A DNA stretch of 64,000 nt from an uncultured Bacteroides sp. (GCA_944322275.1 CALUOV010000002.1:1-64000), one strand, 5' to 3'; positions 48,638-61,901 are shown, counted from the stretch's first letter. Numbers and translations: made by a program. Notes: a model not told the origin generated them from the letters alone.

Positions 48638-51172
48638 ATGAAGAAAATGAAACAATTCGCCTTACCGGTGTTGGCCTTGGGATTGGCTGCCCTGCCTGTG
48701 CAGGCCGATGTGCGGGATGTGACTAATGCGCCCGATTCCGTGTACCTTTTCTCGTATGCGCAAGCCAACGGGCAGAGTGGACTGAGATTCGCCTGGAGCG
48801 GCGATGGAGAAAAATGGCATGTTGTGGCCGACAATTATGAGTACCTGAAAAGCGACTTCGGTCCTTGGGGCAGCGGGAAGAAAATGTATGCGCCCATGTT
48901 GGTACAAAGTAAGGAAGATAATAGCTGGCATTGCCTGTGGCTCACAACCAAGAGCGGGCAAGTGATGGCACATGCCGCTTCGGATGACCTCCTGACCTGG
49001 AGGGCGCAGAGTTACTTCTATCCCAAGAACCGTGGACTGTACCAACCGGCTATCGCATGGCCCGTTAAAGAACAAACTGTAGTGGTAGACCGTGAAAACC
49101 TACGTGGATGGGTGCAGCGTGTACCTTATACTTTAATAGAAAGCCTGACACGCTTTGCCGACCATAAACGGTATCGCCAAAGCCTGTACGATGAGCGTAT
49201 GGCCGATAACCCTGTCCGTTTTGCCGGATTGAAACCGGTGGAAGCCATTGTGCGGGTGCATGGCGAGCAGAGTAAACCCATCAGTGACCATTTAATTGGA
49301 ATTTTCTTCGAAGACATCAACTATGGAGCCGATGGCGGTCTGTATGCCGAACTGGTTCAGAACCGGGACTTTGAGTACACGCCTACGGATAATTCCCGCA
49401 AGGACTGGAACAGTGGCTATGCGTGGAGTGTGGTTTCCGGAGAAGATACCGACCCGGTGACCATTGGGACTGAAACGCCTATTCATGAAAATAATCCGCA
49501 TTACGCCATTCTGCACGTGCCTTCAACGGGTGCCCGTCTGCTGAATTCAGGCTTTGATGGTATTGTATTAAAGAAAGGCGAACGCTATGATTTTTCCTGT
49601 TTCGCCCGCACCGGACAAGGCGGTAAGGGAGGAAAAGTCGTGGTTAGTCTGATAGATAAAAACAATCAGGAAATCGCTTCCGCAACAATAAAAGTTACCT
49701 CAAAGAATTGGAAAAAGTGTCAGGCAGTATTGACGGCTGAGTCCGATATCCAGGATGCCCGCCTTTGCATTGCTCCTTCTGCCGGAGGCGCTTATCATTT
49801 CGATATGGTTTCCCTTTTCCCGCAAAATACCTTTAAGGGACGGAAAAATGGTTTGCGTGCCGATTTGGCACAGACTTTGGCTGATCTTCATCCACGATTT
49901 GTCCGTTTCCCCGGTGGATGTGTGGCTCACGGAGATGGTATAGATAATATGTATGATTGGAAAGGTTCCATTGGGCCGTTGGAAGCCCGTAAGCCTTTGC
50001 GCAACCTGTGGGGCTATCATCAGACACGCGGATTGGGCTATTTTGAGTTCTTCCAATTTTGTGAAGATATAGGTGCGGAGCCTGTACCCGTATTGGCAGC
50101 CGGCGTTCCTTGCCAAAACTCAGGTGGCGGAACGCAATACGGTCATGATGAATTGACTAAATATGGTCAGCAGTGTGGTGTCCCGATGGAGCAGATGCCC
50201 GAATACGTGCAAGACGTGCTTGACCTTATCGAATATGCTAATGGCGATGCCCGTAAGACGGAGTGGGGAAAGAAGCGTGCGGAAGCCGGACACCCTGAAC
50301 CATTCAACCTGAAGTATATCGGAATCGGGAACGAGGACCTTATCACAGAAGTGTTTGAGGAACGGTTCGCGATGATATATAAGGCCGTGCGTGAAAAACA
50401 TCCCGAAGTGACCGTTATCGGAACGGTAGGTCCTTTTTACGAAGGAACGGATTATAATGAAGGTTGGAAACTGGCCGATAGGTTGGACGTGCCAATGGTG
50501 GACGAGCATTATTACGTGACTCCCGGATGGTTTATCCATAACCAGGATTACTATGACCGCTATGACCGTTCGAAGTCGAAAGTTTACTTGGGAGAATATG
50601 CCGCTCATTTGCCAGGCCGTCCCAATAATATAGAGACTGCATTGTCCGAAGCACTTTATCTGACTGCGGTAGAACGCAATGCCGATGTCGTGACGATGAC
50701 TTCGTACGCGCCTTTGCTTGCCAAGGAAGGACATACCCAATGGAGTCCTGACTTGATTTATTTCAATAATGAAGGAGTAAGGCCTACAGTAGGGTATTAC
50801 ACTCAGCAGATGTTCGGACAGAATGCCGGAAATCATTACATTTCCTCTACTGTCAAGTTGGATAACGAGCGGGATGCTGTGCGAAAACGCATTGGAGTGT
50901 CGGTGGTGAAGGACGATGCGTCCGGTGACTACATTGTGAAGCTGGTCAACCTCTTGCCAGTAGAGGTGAAAACGAAGGTGGTGATGGAAAATATATCCTT
51001 TGTTCATCCTACGGCTACAAAAACGGTATTGAAGGGCGTTCCCAGCGATAAGGAAGTCAAACCCGTGACCGGACCTTTTGAGGTTACAGGTGAGCATGTT
51101 CCTTATACGATGCCTCCTTATTCATTTACTGTTATTCGTGTGAAAGAAAATCCGGCGGATCCGTTTAACTAA
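48638..51172 (+). CDS. GH51 alpha-L-arabinofuranosidase with an N-terminal propeller-like extension
   Basis: 844 residues, about 190 longer than the second GH51 gene downstream. After the signal peptide, residues 28-145 look like two or three blades of a GH43/GH32-type propeller (DSVYLFSYAQ, LRFAWSGDGEKWH, MYAPMLVQSKEDNSWHCLW). The GH51 part starts near 205 with a carbohydrate-binding-like module, then the barrel with acid/base Glu566 (GIGNED) and nucleophile Glu653 (LGEYAAH). Conserved FVRFPGGCVAHG is present. It removes arabinofuranose side chains. The extension lacks the full set of five blades, so it is unlikely to be catalytic. Confidence 0.88.
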   Translation: MKKMKQFALPVLALGLAALPVQADVRDVTNAPDSVYLFSYAQANGQSGLRFAWSGDGEKWHVVADNYEYLKSDFGPWGSGKKMYAPMLVQSKEDNSWHCLWLTTKSGQVMAHAASDDLLTWRAQSYFYPKNRGLYQPAIAWPVKEQTVVVDRENLRGWVQRVPYTLIESLTRFADHKRYRQSLYDERMADNPVRFAGLKPVEAIVRVHGEQSKPISDHLIGIFFEDINYGADGGLYAELVQNRDFEYTPTDNSRKDWNSGYAWSVVSGEDTDPVTIGTETPIHENNPHYAILHVPSTGARLLNSGFDGIVLKKGERYDFSCFARTGQGGKGGKVVVSLIDKNNQEIASATIKVTSKNWKKCQAVLTAESDIQDARLCIAPSAGGAYHFDMVSLFPQNTFKGRKNGLRADLAQTLADLHPRFVRFPGGCVAHGDGIDNMYDWKGSIGPLEARKPLRNLWGYHQTRGLGYFEFFQFCEDIGAEPVPVLAAGVPCQNSGGGTQYGHDELTKYGQQCGVPMEQMPEYVQDVLDLIEYANGDARKTEWGKKRAEAGHPEPFNLKYIGIGNEDLITEVFEERFAMIYKAVREKHPEVTVIGTVGPFYEGTDYNEGWKLADRLDVPMVDEHYYVTPGWFIHNQDYYDRYDRSKSKVYLGEYAAHLPGRPNNIETALSEALYLTAVERNADVVTMTSYAPLLAKEGHTQWSPDLIYFNNEGVRPTVGYYTQQMFGQNAGNHYISSTVKLDNERDAVRKRIGVSVVKDDASGDYIVKLVNLLPVEVKTKVVMENISFVHPTATKTVLKGVPSDKEVKPVTGPFEVTGEHVPYTMPPYSFTVIRVKENPADPFN

Positions 51173-51191
51173 ATAAAAAATAGAAAAGATC

Positions 51192-53207
51192 ATGAAGAAT
51201 ATATTGATAGGAATGACGTTAGCCTTATTCCCTTGCACTCTATTCGCCCAACAGAAACCGTTGCATTCAGGTTATCCCATTGACCCTGTGCCATTCACTT
51301 CAGTCAAAGTGACAGATCAATTTTGGGGACAACGTCTGGAGGCCAGTCGGGAAGTGACCATCCCCTTGGCATTCAGTAAGTGTGAGACCGAAGGACGTTA
51401 TGAAAATTTCATCAAGGCTGCCCATCCCAGTGAGAACAATGAGGCACCCGGTTTTACCTTTGATGATACGGATGTTTACAAGACCATTGAAGGGGCCAGC
51501 TACCTGCTTCAGACCTATCCCGACAAAAAGTTGGAGAAATACATTGACAGCGTGCTGGTCATTGTGGCGGGTGCACAGGAACCGGACGGCTATCTGTACA
51601 CCGCTCGTACCATGAATCCCAAGCACCCGCATGATTGGGCGGGACTTGAACGTTGGAGCAAAGTGGAAGACCTCAGTCACGAGTTTTATAACTTAGGCCA
51701 CATGATAGAAGGTGCCGTAGCCCATTATCAGGCTACAGGCAAGCGCAATTTTCTGGATATCGCCATCAAATATGCCGATTGCGTATGCAAGGCTATCGGA
51801 GACGGTCCCGATCAGAAGCGTCTGGTGCCTGGACACCAGATAGCCGAAATGGCCTTGGTTCGCTTGTATTTAGCTACCGGAGACGAGAAATACCTGCGTC
51901 AGGCTAAATTCTTCCTCGACGCACGCGGAACAACCAGCCGACGTGATGCTTATAGCCAGGCACACAAGCCGGTATTGGAGCAAGATGAGGCTGTGGGCCA
52001 TGCCGTGCGTGCCACCTATATGTATGCCGGTATGGCCGATGTAGCCGCCGTAACGGGTGACACGGCTTATATTCATGCTGTAGACCGCATTTGGGAGAAT
52101 ATTGTCAATAAGAAACTTTATATCACCGGAGGCATCGGTGCCCGTCATGCCGGAGAGTCGTTTGGTGACAACTATGAGTTGCCTAATCTTTCGGCCTATT
52201 GCGAGACGTGTGCCGCTATTGGTTTTGTGTATGTCAATTACCGTTTGTTCCTCCTGCACGGAGATGCCAAGTATTATGACGTGTTGGAGCGTACGCTCTA
52301 TAATGGTCTTATCTCCGGCGTGTCATTGGACGGAGGCTCTTTCTTCTATCCCAATCCGTTGGCTTCTACCGGAGGGTATAGCCGTAAGCCTTGGTTCGGA
52401 TGCGCCTGCTGTCCGAGCAACATCAGCCGTTTCATTCCCTCTTTGCCGGGTTATGTATATGCCGTGAAGGACAACGAAGTGTATGTCAACCTTTATTTGA
52501 GCAATCAGGCAGAACTGAAGGTCGGCAAGAAAAATGTGGTGTTGGAACAAGAGACCGGTTACCCCTGGAAGGAGGATATCCGGGTAAAGGTGCTTAAAGT
52601 CAATGCGCCGTTTGTAATGAACCTCCGTATACCCGGTTGGGTGCGAGGCGAAGTATTGCCGGGTGATTTGTACCGTTATGCCGATGACAAAGCTTTGCAT
52701 TACACCGTGTCCGTGAATGGCGAGCCAGTATCAGGTGAACTTCAGAAGGGATATCTGCAAATAGACCGTAAATGGAAAAAAGGTGATGTGGTGGAAATAC
52801 ACTTCGATATGAAGCCGCGTGTGGTGAAAGCTAACGAGAAAGTGGAGGCTGATCGGGGACGTGTCTCTGTGGAGCGTGGCCCCATTGTGTATTGTGCCGA
52901 ATGGCCGGACAATGACTTCAATATACATACCGTTTTGTTAAATCAGCACCCCTCTTTTCGTGTAACAGCCAAACCAGACTTGCTGTATGGCATCAATCAA
53001 CTGGTTACCGATGCCCAAGCATTAAGTTATGATGTGACAGGTCGGTTGGCTGTGAAGGATGTGAAACTCACTTTGATACCCTATTATGCTTGGGCCCACC
53101 GGGGAGAGGGCGATATGGCGGTATGGTTGCCCATAGAAGTAAGCGCTTCATCCGCTTTACCTATAAAGACAGAGAAACAGGCCGACAATGGGTTCTTTGA
53201 GAATTGA
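51192..53207 (+). CDS. GH127 beta-L-arabinofuranosidase
   Basis: 671 residues with signal peptide (LALFPCTLFAQ) and the DUF1680/GH127 fold. The zinc-cysteine catalytic site is visible: CETCAAIG around residue 335 and FGCACCPSN around 415, matching the glutamate and three cysteines of the characterised enzyme, where one cysteine is the nucleophile. It removes beta-L-arabinofuranose, found in extensin glycans, RG-II and some arabinogalactans. Between two GH51 genes, 19 bases after one and 28 bases before the other. Confidence 0.92.
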   Translation: MKNILIGMTLALFPCTLFAQQKPLHSGYPIDPVPFTSVKVTDQFWGQRLEASREVTIPLAFSKCETEGRYENFIKAAHPSENNEAPGFTFDDTDVYKTIEGASYLLQTYPDKKLEKYIDSVLVIVAGAQEPDGYLYTARTMNPKHPHDWAGLERWSKVEDLSHEFYNLGHMIEGAVAHYQATGKRNFLDIAIKYADCVCKAIGDGPDQKRLVPGHQIAEMALVRLYLATGDEKYLRQAKFFLDARGTTSRRDAYSQAHKPVLEQDEAVGHAVRATYMYAGMADVAAVTGDTAYIHAVDRIWENIVNKKLYITGGIGARHAGESFGDNYELPNLSAYCETCAAIGFVYVNYRLFLLHGDAKYYDVLERTLYNGLISGVSLDGGSFFYPNPLASTGGYSRKPWFGCACCPSNISRFIPSLPGYVYAVKDNEVYVNLYLSNQAELKVGKKNVVLEQETGYPWKEDIRVKVLKVNAPFVMNLRIPGWVRGEVLPGDLYRYADDKALHYTVSVNGEPVSGELQKGYLQIDRKWKKGDVVEIHFDMKPRVVKANEKVEADRGRVSVERGPIVYCAEWPDNDFNIHTVLLNQHPSFRVTAKPDLLYGINQLVTDAQALSYDVTGRLAVKDVKLTLIPYYAWAHRGEGDMAVWLPIEVSASSALPIKTEKQADNGFFEN

Positions 53208-53235
53208 ATTTGATAAACTTCTAATTTATAAAGCC

Positions 53236-55173
53236 ATGAAGAAATTAGCGACACTTTTAGCCTTGTCCCTTACGCTGGGCGTGCAGGCGCAAGAGCATGT
53301 GATGACCGTAGACGTATCCAAGCCTACGGCTTCCATTCAGCCGACAATGTATGGCATCTTCTTTGAGGATATTAACTTTGGTGCTGACGGAGGTCTGTAT
53401 GCCGAGTTGGTGAAAAACCGTTCTTTTGAGTTTCCTCAGTCTTTTGTGGGCTGGGTGCCTTTTGGCAATGTGACGATACAGGATGCCGACCCGGCTTTCC
53501 CGCGTAATCCACATTATATCCGTGTAGTGAATGACGGACGCTTGTTGCGTGCCGGCATTGATAACGAAGGGTATCGGGGGATTGGTCTGAAAGCGGGTGA
53601 AGAATACCGCTTCTCCGTATATGCCCGTACGCCTGAAACTACTCCTATGAAACTTTCTATAGAATTGGTACAGGCTGATGGAGCTAATCCTGTGAAGAAA
53701 AGCATTGAAATCAGTGGGAAAGAGTGGACTAAGACAACGGCTGTTTTGAAGTCTGCTTTCACAGATCCTCATGCTCGTCTTCGTATTGTGCTCGAAAGTA
53801 GGGGTACGGTGGATATGGATCACATTTCCTTATTTCCCGTCAAGACGTGGAAAGGACGTGAGAACGGTTTGCGTGCAGACCTTGCCCAAGCACTCTATGA
53901 CCTCAATCCCGGTGTGCTTCGTTTTCCCGGTGGCTGTATCATTGAGGGTAACAGCCTGGCCACTCGTTATCAGTGGAAAAATTCTGTAGGTCCGGTAGAA
54001 AACCGTCCGTTGAATGAAAACCGTTGGAACTATACTTTCAAACATCGCGCTTTTCCTGATTATTTCCAAAGCTACGGTCTTGGTTTCTATGAATTCTTCC
54101 TCTTGAGCGAAGACATCGGTGCTGAGCCTCTACCGGTTATCAGTTGCGGTCTTTCCTGTCAATATGAGAGTAACGAAGTTGTGCCTCTTGATGAGCTTGA
54201 CCCTTATGTGCAAGACGCTCTCGATTTGATAGAGTTTGCCAATGGCGATGTCAGTACGAAGTGGGGAAAGGTGCGTGCCGATATGGGACATCCCGCACCC
54301 TTTAACCTGAAAATGATAGCTGTAGGCAACGAGCAATGGGACAAGGTGTATGTAGAGCGTTTGGAAGTATTTACCAAGGCCATTCGTGAGAAATACCCCG
54401 ATATGAAGATTATCGGCTCTTCCGGTCCCAGCGCTTCGGGCGATAAGTTCGATTACCTTTGGCCGGAGATGAAGCGTGTGGGAGTTGACCTCGTGGATGA
54501 ACATTACTACATGGAGCCGAAGTGGTTCCAAGACAATGCCCGCCGTTACGATTCCTATAACCGTAAAGGTCCGAAGGTTTTTGCCGGAGAGTATGCTGCG
54601 CATGACCATCCGACCGGCAAAGCCAACAACCTTTTCACCGCCCTGTCCGAGGCTGCGTTTATGACCGGACTGGAACGTAATGCAGATGTGGTTCACTTGG
54701 CTACCTATGCTCCACTCTTTGCCCATGTGGACGCCTGGCAATGGAATCCGGACCTTATTTGGTATGATAATCTCCGTATGATGCGTACCCCCAACTATTA
54801 CGTACAGCAGATGTATGGCATGAATGCCGGTACGGATGTGCTTTCTCTTCAGATGGAAGGTCAGCCGGTTGCAGGCCAAGATAGTCTGTACGCTACGGCT
54901 GCCTTGAACAAACCTACGGGTGAGGTTATCGTCAAGCTGGTCAATACCGGTTCCAAGTCAGCTGAGGTGAAGATTAATTTCTCCGGAATGAAGAAGCGGC
55001 AATTGGCAGGAGGTACTTGTACGTACCTGCAAAATGAGGACCAAATGACGGTAAACACGTTGGATGACGAGAAACTTGTACCTCATGTCCGTCCTGTGTT
55101 TGCTGAAGGTCAAACAATCACTTTGCAGGTGCCCGAGCGTTTCTTTGGGGTCTATCGTTTGCAAATGAAGTAA
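53236..55173 (+). CDS. GH51 alpha-L-arabinofuranosidase
   Basis: 645 residues. Signal peptide (LALSLTLGVQAQ), carbohydrate-binding-like N-terminal domain, GH51 barrel with acid/base Glu366 (VGNEQWD) and nucleophile Glu452 (AGEYAAH), and VLRFPGGCI. The frame opens at 53188 inside the GH127 gene, but MKKLATLLALS at 53236 starts the signal peptide. It is a paralogue of the GH51 at 48.6 kb without its extension; both keep their catalytic glutamates, so they may differ in linkage preference. Confidence 0.92.
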   Translation: MKKLATLLALSLTLGVQAQEHVMTVDVSKPTASIQPTMYGIFFEDINFGADGGLYAELVKNRSFEFPQSFVGWVPFGNVTIQDADPAFPRNPHYIRVVNDGRLLRAGIDNEGYRGIGLKAGEEYRFSVYARTPETTPMKLSIELVQADGANPVKKSIEISGKEWTKTTAVLKSAFTDPHARLRIVLESRGTVDMDHISLFPVKTWKGRENGLRADLAQALYDLNPGVLRFPGGCIIEGNSLATRYQWKNSVGPVENRPLNENRWNYTFKHRAFPDYFQSYGLGFYEFFLLSEDIGAEPLPVISCGLSCQYESNEVVPLDELDPYVQDALDLIEFANGDVSTKWGKVRADMGHPAPFNLKMIAVGNEQWDKVYVERLEVFTKAIREKYPDMKIIGSSGPSASGDKFDYLWPEMKRVGVDLVDEHYYMEPKWFQDNARRYDSYNRKGPKVFAGEYAAHDHPTGKANNLFTALSEAAFMTGLERNADVVHLATYAPLFAHVDAWQWNPDLIWYDNLRMMRTPNYYVQQMYGMNAGTDVLSLQMEGQPVAGQDSLYATAALNKPTGEVIVKLVNTGSKSAEVKINFSGMKKRQLAGGTCTYLQNEDQMTVNTLDDEKLVPHVRPVFAEGQTITLQVPERFFGVYRLQMK

Positions 55174-55190
55174 TTTTCTACCTTATTTGA

Positions 55191-58397
<3,207 letters not shown>

Positions 58398-58430
58398 GAT
58401 GTGATAGAAAGATTATAAGATAAATGAGAG

Positions 58431-58465
58431 GGATGCTATGCGGGCTGTATAGCATCCTTTTTTTT
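58431..58465 (+). terminator. Terminator at the end of the PUL
   Basis: GGATGCTAT (58431-58439) pairs perfectly with ATAGCATCC (58449-58457), followed by eight Ts. Confidence 0.92.
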
Positions 58466-58507
58466 AAAAATAGGCTTGAAATGCATGAATTATTCAGAAA
58501 ATATTCA

Positions 58508-58515
58508 TAGATTTG
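58508..58515 (+). promoter_or_regulatory. -7 box of the metzincin gene
   Basis: TAGATTTG matches TAnnTTTG, 52 bases before the chosen start. Confidence 0.5.
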
Positions 58516-58566
58516 CAATCCTATACTAAAATTAGCAATTTATTCATCTTATATGTGTTTAAGGAC

Positions 58567-59916
58567 ATGAAACGTCAGTTTGCTTACATTTTCTTTGTGC
58601 TCTTTGGCCTGGTTGTGACTGGTTGCACGAGCGAAGACCCTGCTTTTACTCTTTCTCAGAACAATTTCTCGAATATCAGTCCGGAGGGGGGGACTCTTTC
58701 TATTGATATCCGTACTTCCAGTACGTGGACGGCTACCAGCTTGAACGATGACTGGTGTAATGTGTATCCGAGCAGCGGTACTGGGAATGGGACCATCCGA
58801 ATAGAAGTAGAAGGTAATCTGAGTGCAGACCGTAACGCGACGGTGGTTATTTTTTGTGATAATGAACGGTCGGAAATAAACATTGCTCAAACCGCTCTGC
58901 CCGAAGGGCAAGAACTGACCTACCGTATTCCCGTCATCTTCCATGTATTGTATAAAGATGCGGCAGACGACTATCAGTATGTTTCCGCCACACGCATCCG
59001 GCAAGTACTGGATAATGTGAATGCCTATTATGACGGAACTCCTGTCTGGACAGGAGGAGACACTCCACAGGATGTGAATTTGGAATTTGTGCTGGCCGAG
59101 ACGGACGAAGAGGGCAATGAACTTGAGATACCCGGTGTGGAATACGTCCAATGGAATCAGATGCCTATTGATTGCGAGTCGTTTATGTCCTCTTCCAGCG
59201 AACGTATTTTGAATCTCATGTGGGACATGAACAAATACATCAATATAGTGCTCTATAACTTCTCAGATTATGGGGACGGTTCCGTTATTATGGGTATCTC
59301 CCATCTTCCGCTTTCCACTGCAGGCACCAATTATCTGGAAGGGCTGCAGGCAGTGGAATACACTCATTTGGAAAACGATAATCTGGGCTATCCGCAATGC
59401 GTTTCTATCAACAGTCTTTATTTTTACGAAGATACTCCGGCTAGATGTTACAATCCTATGGATGCCAATGTCACTTTGGCGCATGAGTTGGGGCATTATT
59501 TAGGTCTGCATCATGCCTTTAACGAAGACGATGAAGAGTCGGACGGATTGGGGAAAGATTGTACCGATTCGGACTATTGCGAGGATACTCCTCCTTATAA
59601 TAGATATGTGTATGGCTTGTGGTTGAGTCATTATTATCAAGAAAGTAAATTACCCATGGAAGCCTTCCAACGCGAGGATTGTAATACGGGAGATACGTTT
59701 CTGTCTTATAATCTGATGGATTATGAAATTAGTTTCAGTGACCGTTTCACACCTGACCAACGTGCCCGTATGCGTCATGTCTTGGAGTACAGTCCGTTGA
59801 TACCGGGTGCTAAACGTATTTCTTCTACCACTCGTATGGCACCCGCAGGAGTACTGGATATTCCCGTTATCTATAAAAAATGCGTAAAATATTCAGTGGG
59901 CTTAAAGAAAAAGTAA
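58567..59916 (+). CDS. BACON-domain zinc metalloprotease lipoprotein (metzincin)
   Basis: 449 residues from MKRQFAYIF. Lipobox VVTGC (Cys20), a BACON-type beta domain (about 25-110), then a protease domain with the extended zinc motif HELGHYLGLHH at 306-316 and a Met-turn candidate in SYNLMDYEI. This matches a lipoprotein metzincin family of Bacteroides related to M43. It should be anchored at the outer membrane; its protein substrate is unknown. The frame opens at 58513, but the start at 58567 gives the lipoprotein signal. It has its own promoter and lies after the PUL terminator, so it is probably not part of the PUL. Confidence 0.85.
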   Translation: MKRQFAYIFFVLFGLVVTGCTSEDPAFTLSQNNFSNISPEGGTLSIDIRTSSTWTATSLNDDWCNVYPSSGTGNGTIRIEVEGNLSADRNATVVIFCDNERSEINIAQTALPEGQELTYRIPVIFHVLYKDAADDYQYVSATRIRQVLDNVNAYYDGTPVWTGGDTPQDVNLEFVLAETDEEGNELEIPGVEYVQWNQMPIDCESFMSSSSERILNLMWDMNKYINIVLYNFSDYGDGSVIMGISHLPLSTAGTNYLEGLQAVEYTHLENDNLGYPQCVSINSLYFYEDTPARCYNPMDANVTLAHELGHYLGLHHAFNEDDEESDGLGKDCTDSDYCEDTPPYNRYVYGLWLSHYYQESKLPMEAFQREDCNTGDTFLSYNLMDYEISFSDRFTPDQRARMRHVLEYSPLIPGAKRISSTTRMAPAGVLDIPVIYKKCVKYSVGLKKK

Positions 59917-59996
59917 CATAAATTCAGTAACCGTTTACGGAGGACAATCTATAATATGAATGTTCTCCATCAGCCAATGCTTGGTTTGTGTTCAAA

Positions 59997-60083
59997 GAAA
60001 TATATACTTCAACCGTCCGAGAATATAAGTTCATCGGCAAAGTAATATATAATCTAATGCGGTTGAAGTATATATTCTTTTTG
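59997..60083. terminator. Long hairpin between convergent metzincin and carboxyltransferase genes
   Basis: GAATATATACTTCAACCG-type arms of about 18 bases (59997-60015 and 60060-60077) with one extra A in the first, a 44-base loop and a T-rich run on the plus strand. It probably ends transcription from both sides. Confidence 0.65.
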
Positions 60084-60125
60084 GAGCAAGCTTATTGGCA
60101 AAATGCGGACATCTGATTTGGCAAA

Positions 60126-61901
60126 TCACGCGAAGATGTCGCTCCGTTGCACGTAAGCTATTGGCTCACCTTTGTTCACTATGCTGCCTTGCTGGGCGCA
60201 GACTTCTACCACGCGTCCCGTAAAACCTGTATAGACAGGTTCGTATTCGCCCCATGGAGTGGAGACATAGCAGAAGACTTCATCATGCTGGTATTTGCGA
60301 CCTACGAACGGGGCGGAAGAAGGACCGTCCACCGACACTTCCCACAACACTTGACCACGACTGGGGGCAAGAATAGGGTCGGCTTTGGCACGCTTCAGTT
60401 TGCGGATCTCCTCTTCGGACACGGCACCCTTCGATAAAGCGGCATCTTTGGCACGCATCAGCTCTTCCTCGAAACGCTTTTTGGCTACGCCCGATTTGTA
60501 GTCTCGATATTGGCGGTCGTGCATGGCCAGTTCGAATAGTTCCTCTTCGTCTTCACCATACTCCCAACCATTTTCGTCCATCTCCTTGCGATAGGAGTCT
60601 AACGCATCGGGGTAGTTGGCTTGCGGATCAACATCGGTAAACTCATAACCTTTTGCTTTAGCCAATTCGATAATTTCCGGGGCCAAGGGACCGGGCAGGC
60701 GTCCGCTCTTTCCCAAAATCATGTCCCACGTATGGTTGTCTATCATTGTCCAGCGTTCTTCGCCTTTAACGAGTTGCATGACATTCATCAGGGCCACGTT
60801 CTTAACGTATTGGCTGAAAGGAGTCACCAGTGGCGGATAACCAAGTTTAGGCCATACATATTCTACTTCATCGAAGAGCATCACTAACAGATCATCCAAA
60901 CTCATGGGCGATTGGTTCTTGCTCTTAAGTATGAGGTTGATTCCGGAATGCACGCCTTTCAGATCGGCCATCATGGAGCCCATCATGCCGCCAGGCAGAC
61001 CACACTTCAGCAGGAGGGAGGACATGTGCTTGTTTGTGGGGTCCATGAAGTAACCCAAGAAGTCATCAATGAACTCTTGTGTCAGAGCACGAGTGTGCAT
61101 GTAAGCTTTCATGTTGATGTCGGGCACTTGGAAACCTTTATCTTTTAACATGGCCTGTACGGAAATAACATCGGGGTGCACTTTGCCCCACGACATCGGT
61201 TCCATAGCTACATCGATGATGTCTGCTCCGGCCTCGCATACCTCGAGAATAGAAGCCATGGAAAGTCCTGGGCCGCTATGTCCATGATATTGGATGAGCA
61301 CCTGCGGATGGCGTTCTTTGATCGTCTTGGTGAGACGTCCTAACATGCCCGGACGGCCGATGCCGGCCATGTCCTTGAGGCAGATTTCGGGGGCACCTGC
61401 TTCAACAAGTTTGTCAGCTATGCTGGAGTAGTACTCTACGGTGTGTACGGGCGAGTAAGTGATGCATAAGGTGGCTTGGGGTATCATGCCAGCCTCCAGC
61501 GCATAATGGATGGAGGGGATGATGTTGCGCGTTTCGTTCAGTCCACAGAAAATACGGGTAATGTCTACCCCTTGTGCATGTTTGACGCGATACATGAGGC
61601 GGCGCACATCGGCCGGTACGGGATACATGCGCAGCGCGTTCAATCCACGGTCCAGCATGTGTGTCTGTATGCCTGCTTCGTGGAAAGGTTTGGTGAAGGC
61701 ACGTACAGCCTTATTAGGATTTTCTCCATAGAGCAGATTGACTTGCTCAAACGCTCCTCCGTTGGTTTCCACGCGGGCGAAGCAACCCATGTCAATGATG
61801 GACGGGGCTACGCGCACCAATTGGTCAATACGCGGCTGATACTTGCCGGACGATTGCCACATGTCTCGATAGACGAGGCTGAACTTGATTTCCTTTTTCA
61901 T
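60126..61901 (-). CDS. Carboxyltransferase of the oxaloacetate decarboxylase alpha / pyruvate carboxylase B type, without biotin site
   Basis: 591 residues. An HMGL-like TIM barrel (about 5-270) has the lysine usually carbamylated in EICLKDMAG and the metal-binding IQYHGHSGPG. A PYC_OADA conserved domain follows (about 290-460). The C-terminus (from about 520) has the outline of a biotinyl domain (ILAPSRGQVLWEV, TGFTGRVVEVCAQQGSIVNKGE, core TGFTGRVVEV), but the EAMKM biotin site is replaced by VSTPWGEYE, with no lysine. It probably needs a separate biotin carrier, or the domain has another role. The codon at 61910 is a TTG, so the ATG at 61901 is chosen. Confidence 0.85.
   Translation of the reverse strand: MKKEIKFSLVYRDMWQSSGKYQPRIDQLVRVAPSIIDMGCFARVETNGGAFEQVNLLYGENPNKAVRAFTKPFHEAGIQTHMLDRGLNALRMYPVPADVRRLMYRVKHAQGVDITRIFCGLNETRNIIPSIHYALEAGMIPQATLCITYSPVHTVEYYSSIADKLVEAGAPEICLKDMAGIGRPGMLGRLTKTIKERHPQVLIQYHGHSGPGLSMASILEVCEAGADIIDVAMEPMSWGKVHPDVISVQAMLKDKGFQVPDINMKAYMHTRALTQEFIDDFLGYFMDPTNKHMSSLLLKCGLPGGMMGSMMADLKGVHSGINLILKSKNQSPMSLDDLLVMLFDEVEYVWPKLGYPPLVTPFSQYVKNVALMNVMQLVKGEERWTMIDNHTWDMILGKSGRLPGPLAPEIIELAKAKGYEFTDVDPQANYPDALDSYRKEMDENGWEYGEDEEELFELAMHDRQYRDYKSGVAKKRFEEELMRAKDAALSKGAVSEEEIRKLKRAKADPILAPSRGQVLWEVSVDGPSSAPFVGRKYQHDEVFCYVSTPWGEYEPVYTGFTGRVVEVCAQQGSIVNKGEPIAYVQRSDIFA

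Noticed and set aside
47348..48655. 435-codon open frame on the minus strand inside GH97
   Set aside because: It is an antisense shadow of a strongly supported GH97 gene and shows no recognisable domain or promoter.
53188..53235. GH51 start inside the GH127 gene at 53188
   Set aside because: The extra 16 residues would precede a complete signal peptide, so the ATG at 53236 is better.
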